A DNA stretch of 53,031 nucleotides, from assembly GCA_020348445.1 (NCBI GenBank), contig CP070751.1, positions 4,462,970 through 4,516,000 of the forward strand, given 5' to 3'. This document shows positions 52,808-53,031 of the stretch, piece after piece (within the stretch, counting starts at the first letter, position 1; each line of letters begins with the position of its first letter). The notes beneath the pieces were generated by a model that did no database searches, was not told where the DNA came from, and saw only the letters and a program-made list of their open reading frames with translations. Made by a program: the position numbers and the translations under genes. The DNA is from Thermoplasmata archaeon. GTDB taxonomy: Archaea; Thermoplasmatota; Thermoplasmata; GCA-020350865.

Positions 52808-53031
52808 TCAGCCCTCCACGATCTTTTTGAACTCCTTCTCATCTATAATTTTTAATCCAAGCTTTTTTGCTTTTTCAAACTTGGAGCCAGGCTTATCGCC
52901 GACCACCAAGAAATCCGTCTTTTTTGAAACTGTGTTTGATACAATACCACCCTTGTCCATAACAAGGTTCGAGGCCTCGTCCCTGCTTAGGGTCTCTATG
53001 CTGCCACTGAAGACGAACTGCTTACCATCCA
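52808..53031 (-). CDS. BRCT domain, C-terminus of a probable NAD-dependent DNA ligase (partial)
   Basis: The last 73 residues of a gene running off the right edge. The sequence GKQFVFSGSIETLSRDEA, then GGIVSNTVSKKTDFLVVGD and GSKFEKAKKLGLKIIDEKEF is a complete BRCT domain with the TDFLVVG-(D/E)-x-x-GSK core typical of the end of bacterial LigA. The protein ends a few residues later, as LigA does. Other BRCT proteins, such as replication factor C large subunit or a polymerase-associated exonuclease, cannot be excluded without the upstream part. It converges with the Trm9-like gene, four bases apart. Confidence 0.7.
   Translation of the reverse strand, partial: DGKQFVFSGSIETLSRDEASNLVMDKGGIVSNTVSKKTDFLVVGDKPGSKFEKAKKLGLKIIDEKEFKKIVEG

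Overview
The window looks like euryarchaeal chromosome, most plausibly from an uncultured Thermoplasmatota-type organism. Almost every gene is preceded by a purine-rich BRE plus an A/T-rich TATA box 20-35 bases before the start. Many genes start leaderless or nearly so, and TTG and GTG starts are common. The protein repertoire also fits: UPF0104-type flippase, GT-C glycosyltransferase, NosD-type beta-helix surface proteins, a Ras-like GTPase and an archaeal-size GTP-dependent PEPCK. Lineage is inferred from gene content and promoter style only; no rRNA or tRNA gene was seen. Several genes look bacterial in ancestry: an XPB helicase with its helicase-associated partner, both exonuclease VII subunits, a transcarboxylase-like gene set and probably an NAD-dependent DNA ligase.

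Layout. 1-8614: partial membrane protein, methyltransferase, a GlcD-like FAD oxidase with its CCG iron-sulfur partner, a flippase-like membrane protein, a membrane glycosyltransferase and PEPCK. 8792-14571: six tandem paralogous single-pass membrane proteins of about 300 residues, five of them behind nearly the same promoter. 14609-22302: XPB and its partner, a TPR protein, XseB and XseA, a Ras-like GTPase with a long C-terminal extension, an unknown protein and a membrane-anchored zinc-ribbon protein. 22430-43012: about 20 kb encoding six very large secreted proteins (five right-handed beta-helix proteins and one of about 2,312 residues with Asp-box, lamin-tail and PKD domains). 43065-46701: a carboxyltransferase operon (12S-like, 5S-like and biotin carrier). 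47024-52036: a 1,670-residue surface protein with a seven-bladed WD40 propeller, six CARDB-like domains, calcium-type repeats and a membrane anchor. 52102-53031: a Trm9-like tRNA methyltransferase and the BRCT end of a probable DNA ligase.

How the parts may fit. More than half of the window encodes proteins that should sit outside the membrane. The flippase and glycosyltransferase could supply envelope glycans for them. The surface genes are linked in two ways. The six-gene array and some NosD-type genes share promoter sequence. Four of the giant proteins end in the same C-terminal cassette of about 390 residues, itself a tandem duplication, and the other two beta-helix proteins end in a similar tandem pair. 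This suggests a coordinately expressed, rapidly recombining cell-surface system, which is the most likely new biology here. PEPCK and the transcarboxylase-like operon point to C4/C3 exchange with propionyl/methylmalonyl-CoA metabolism.
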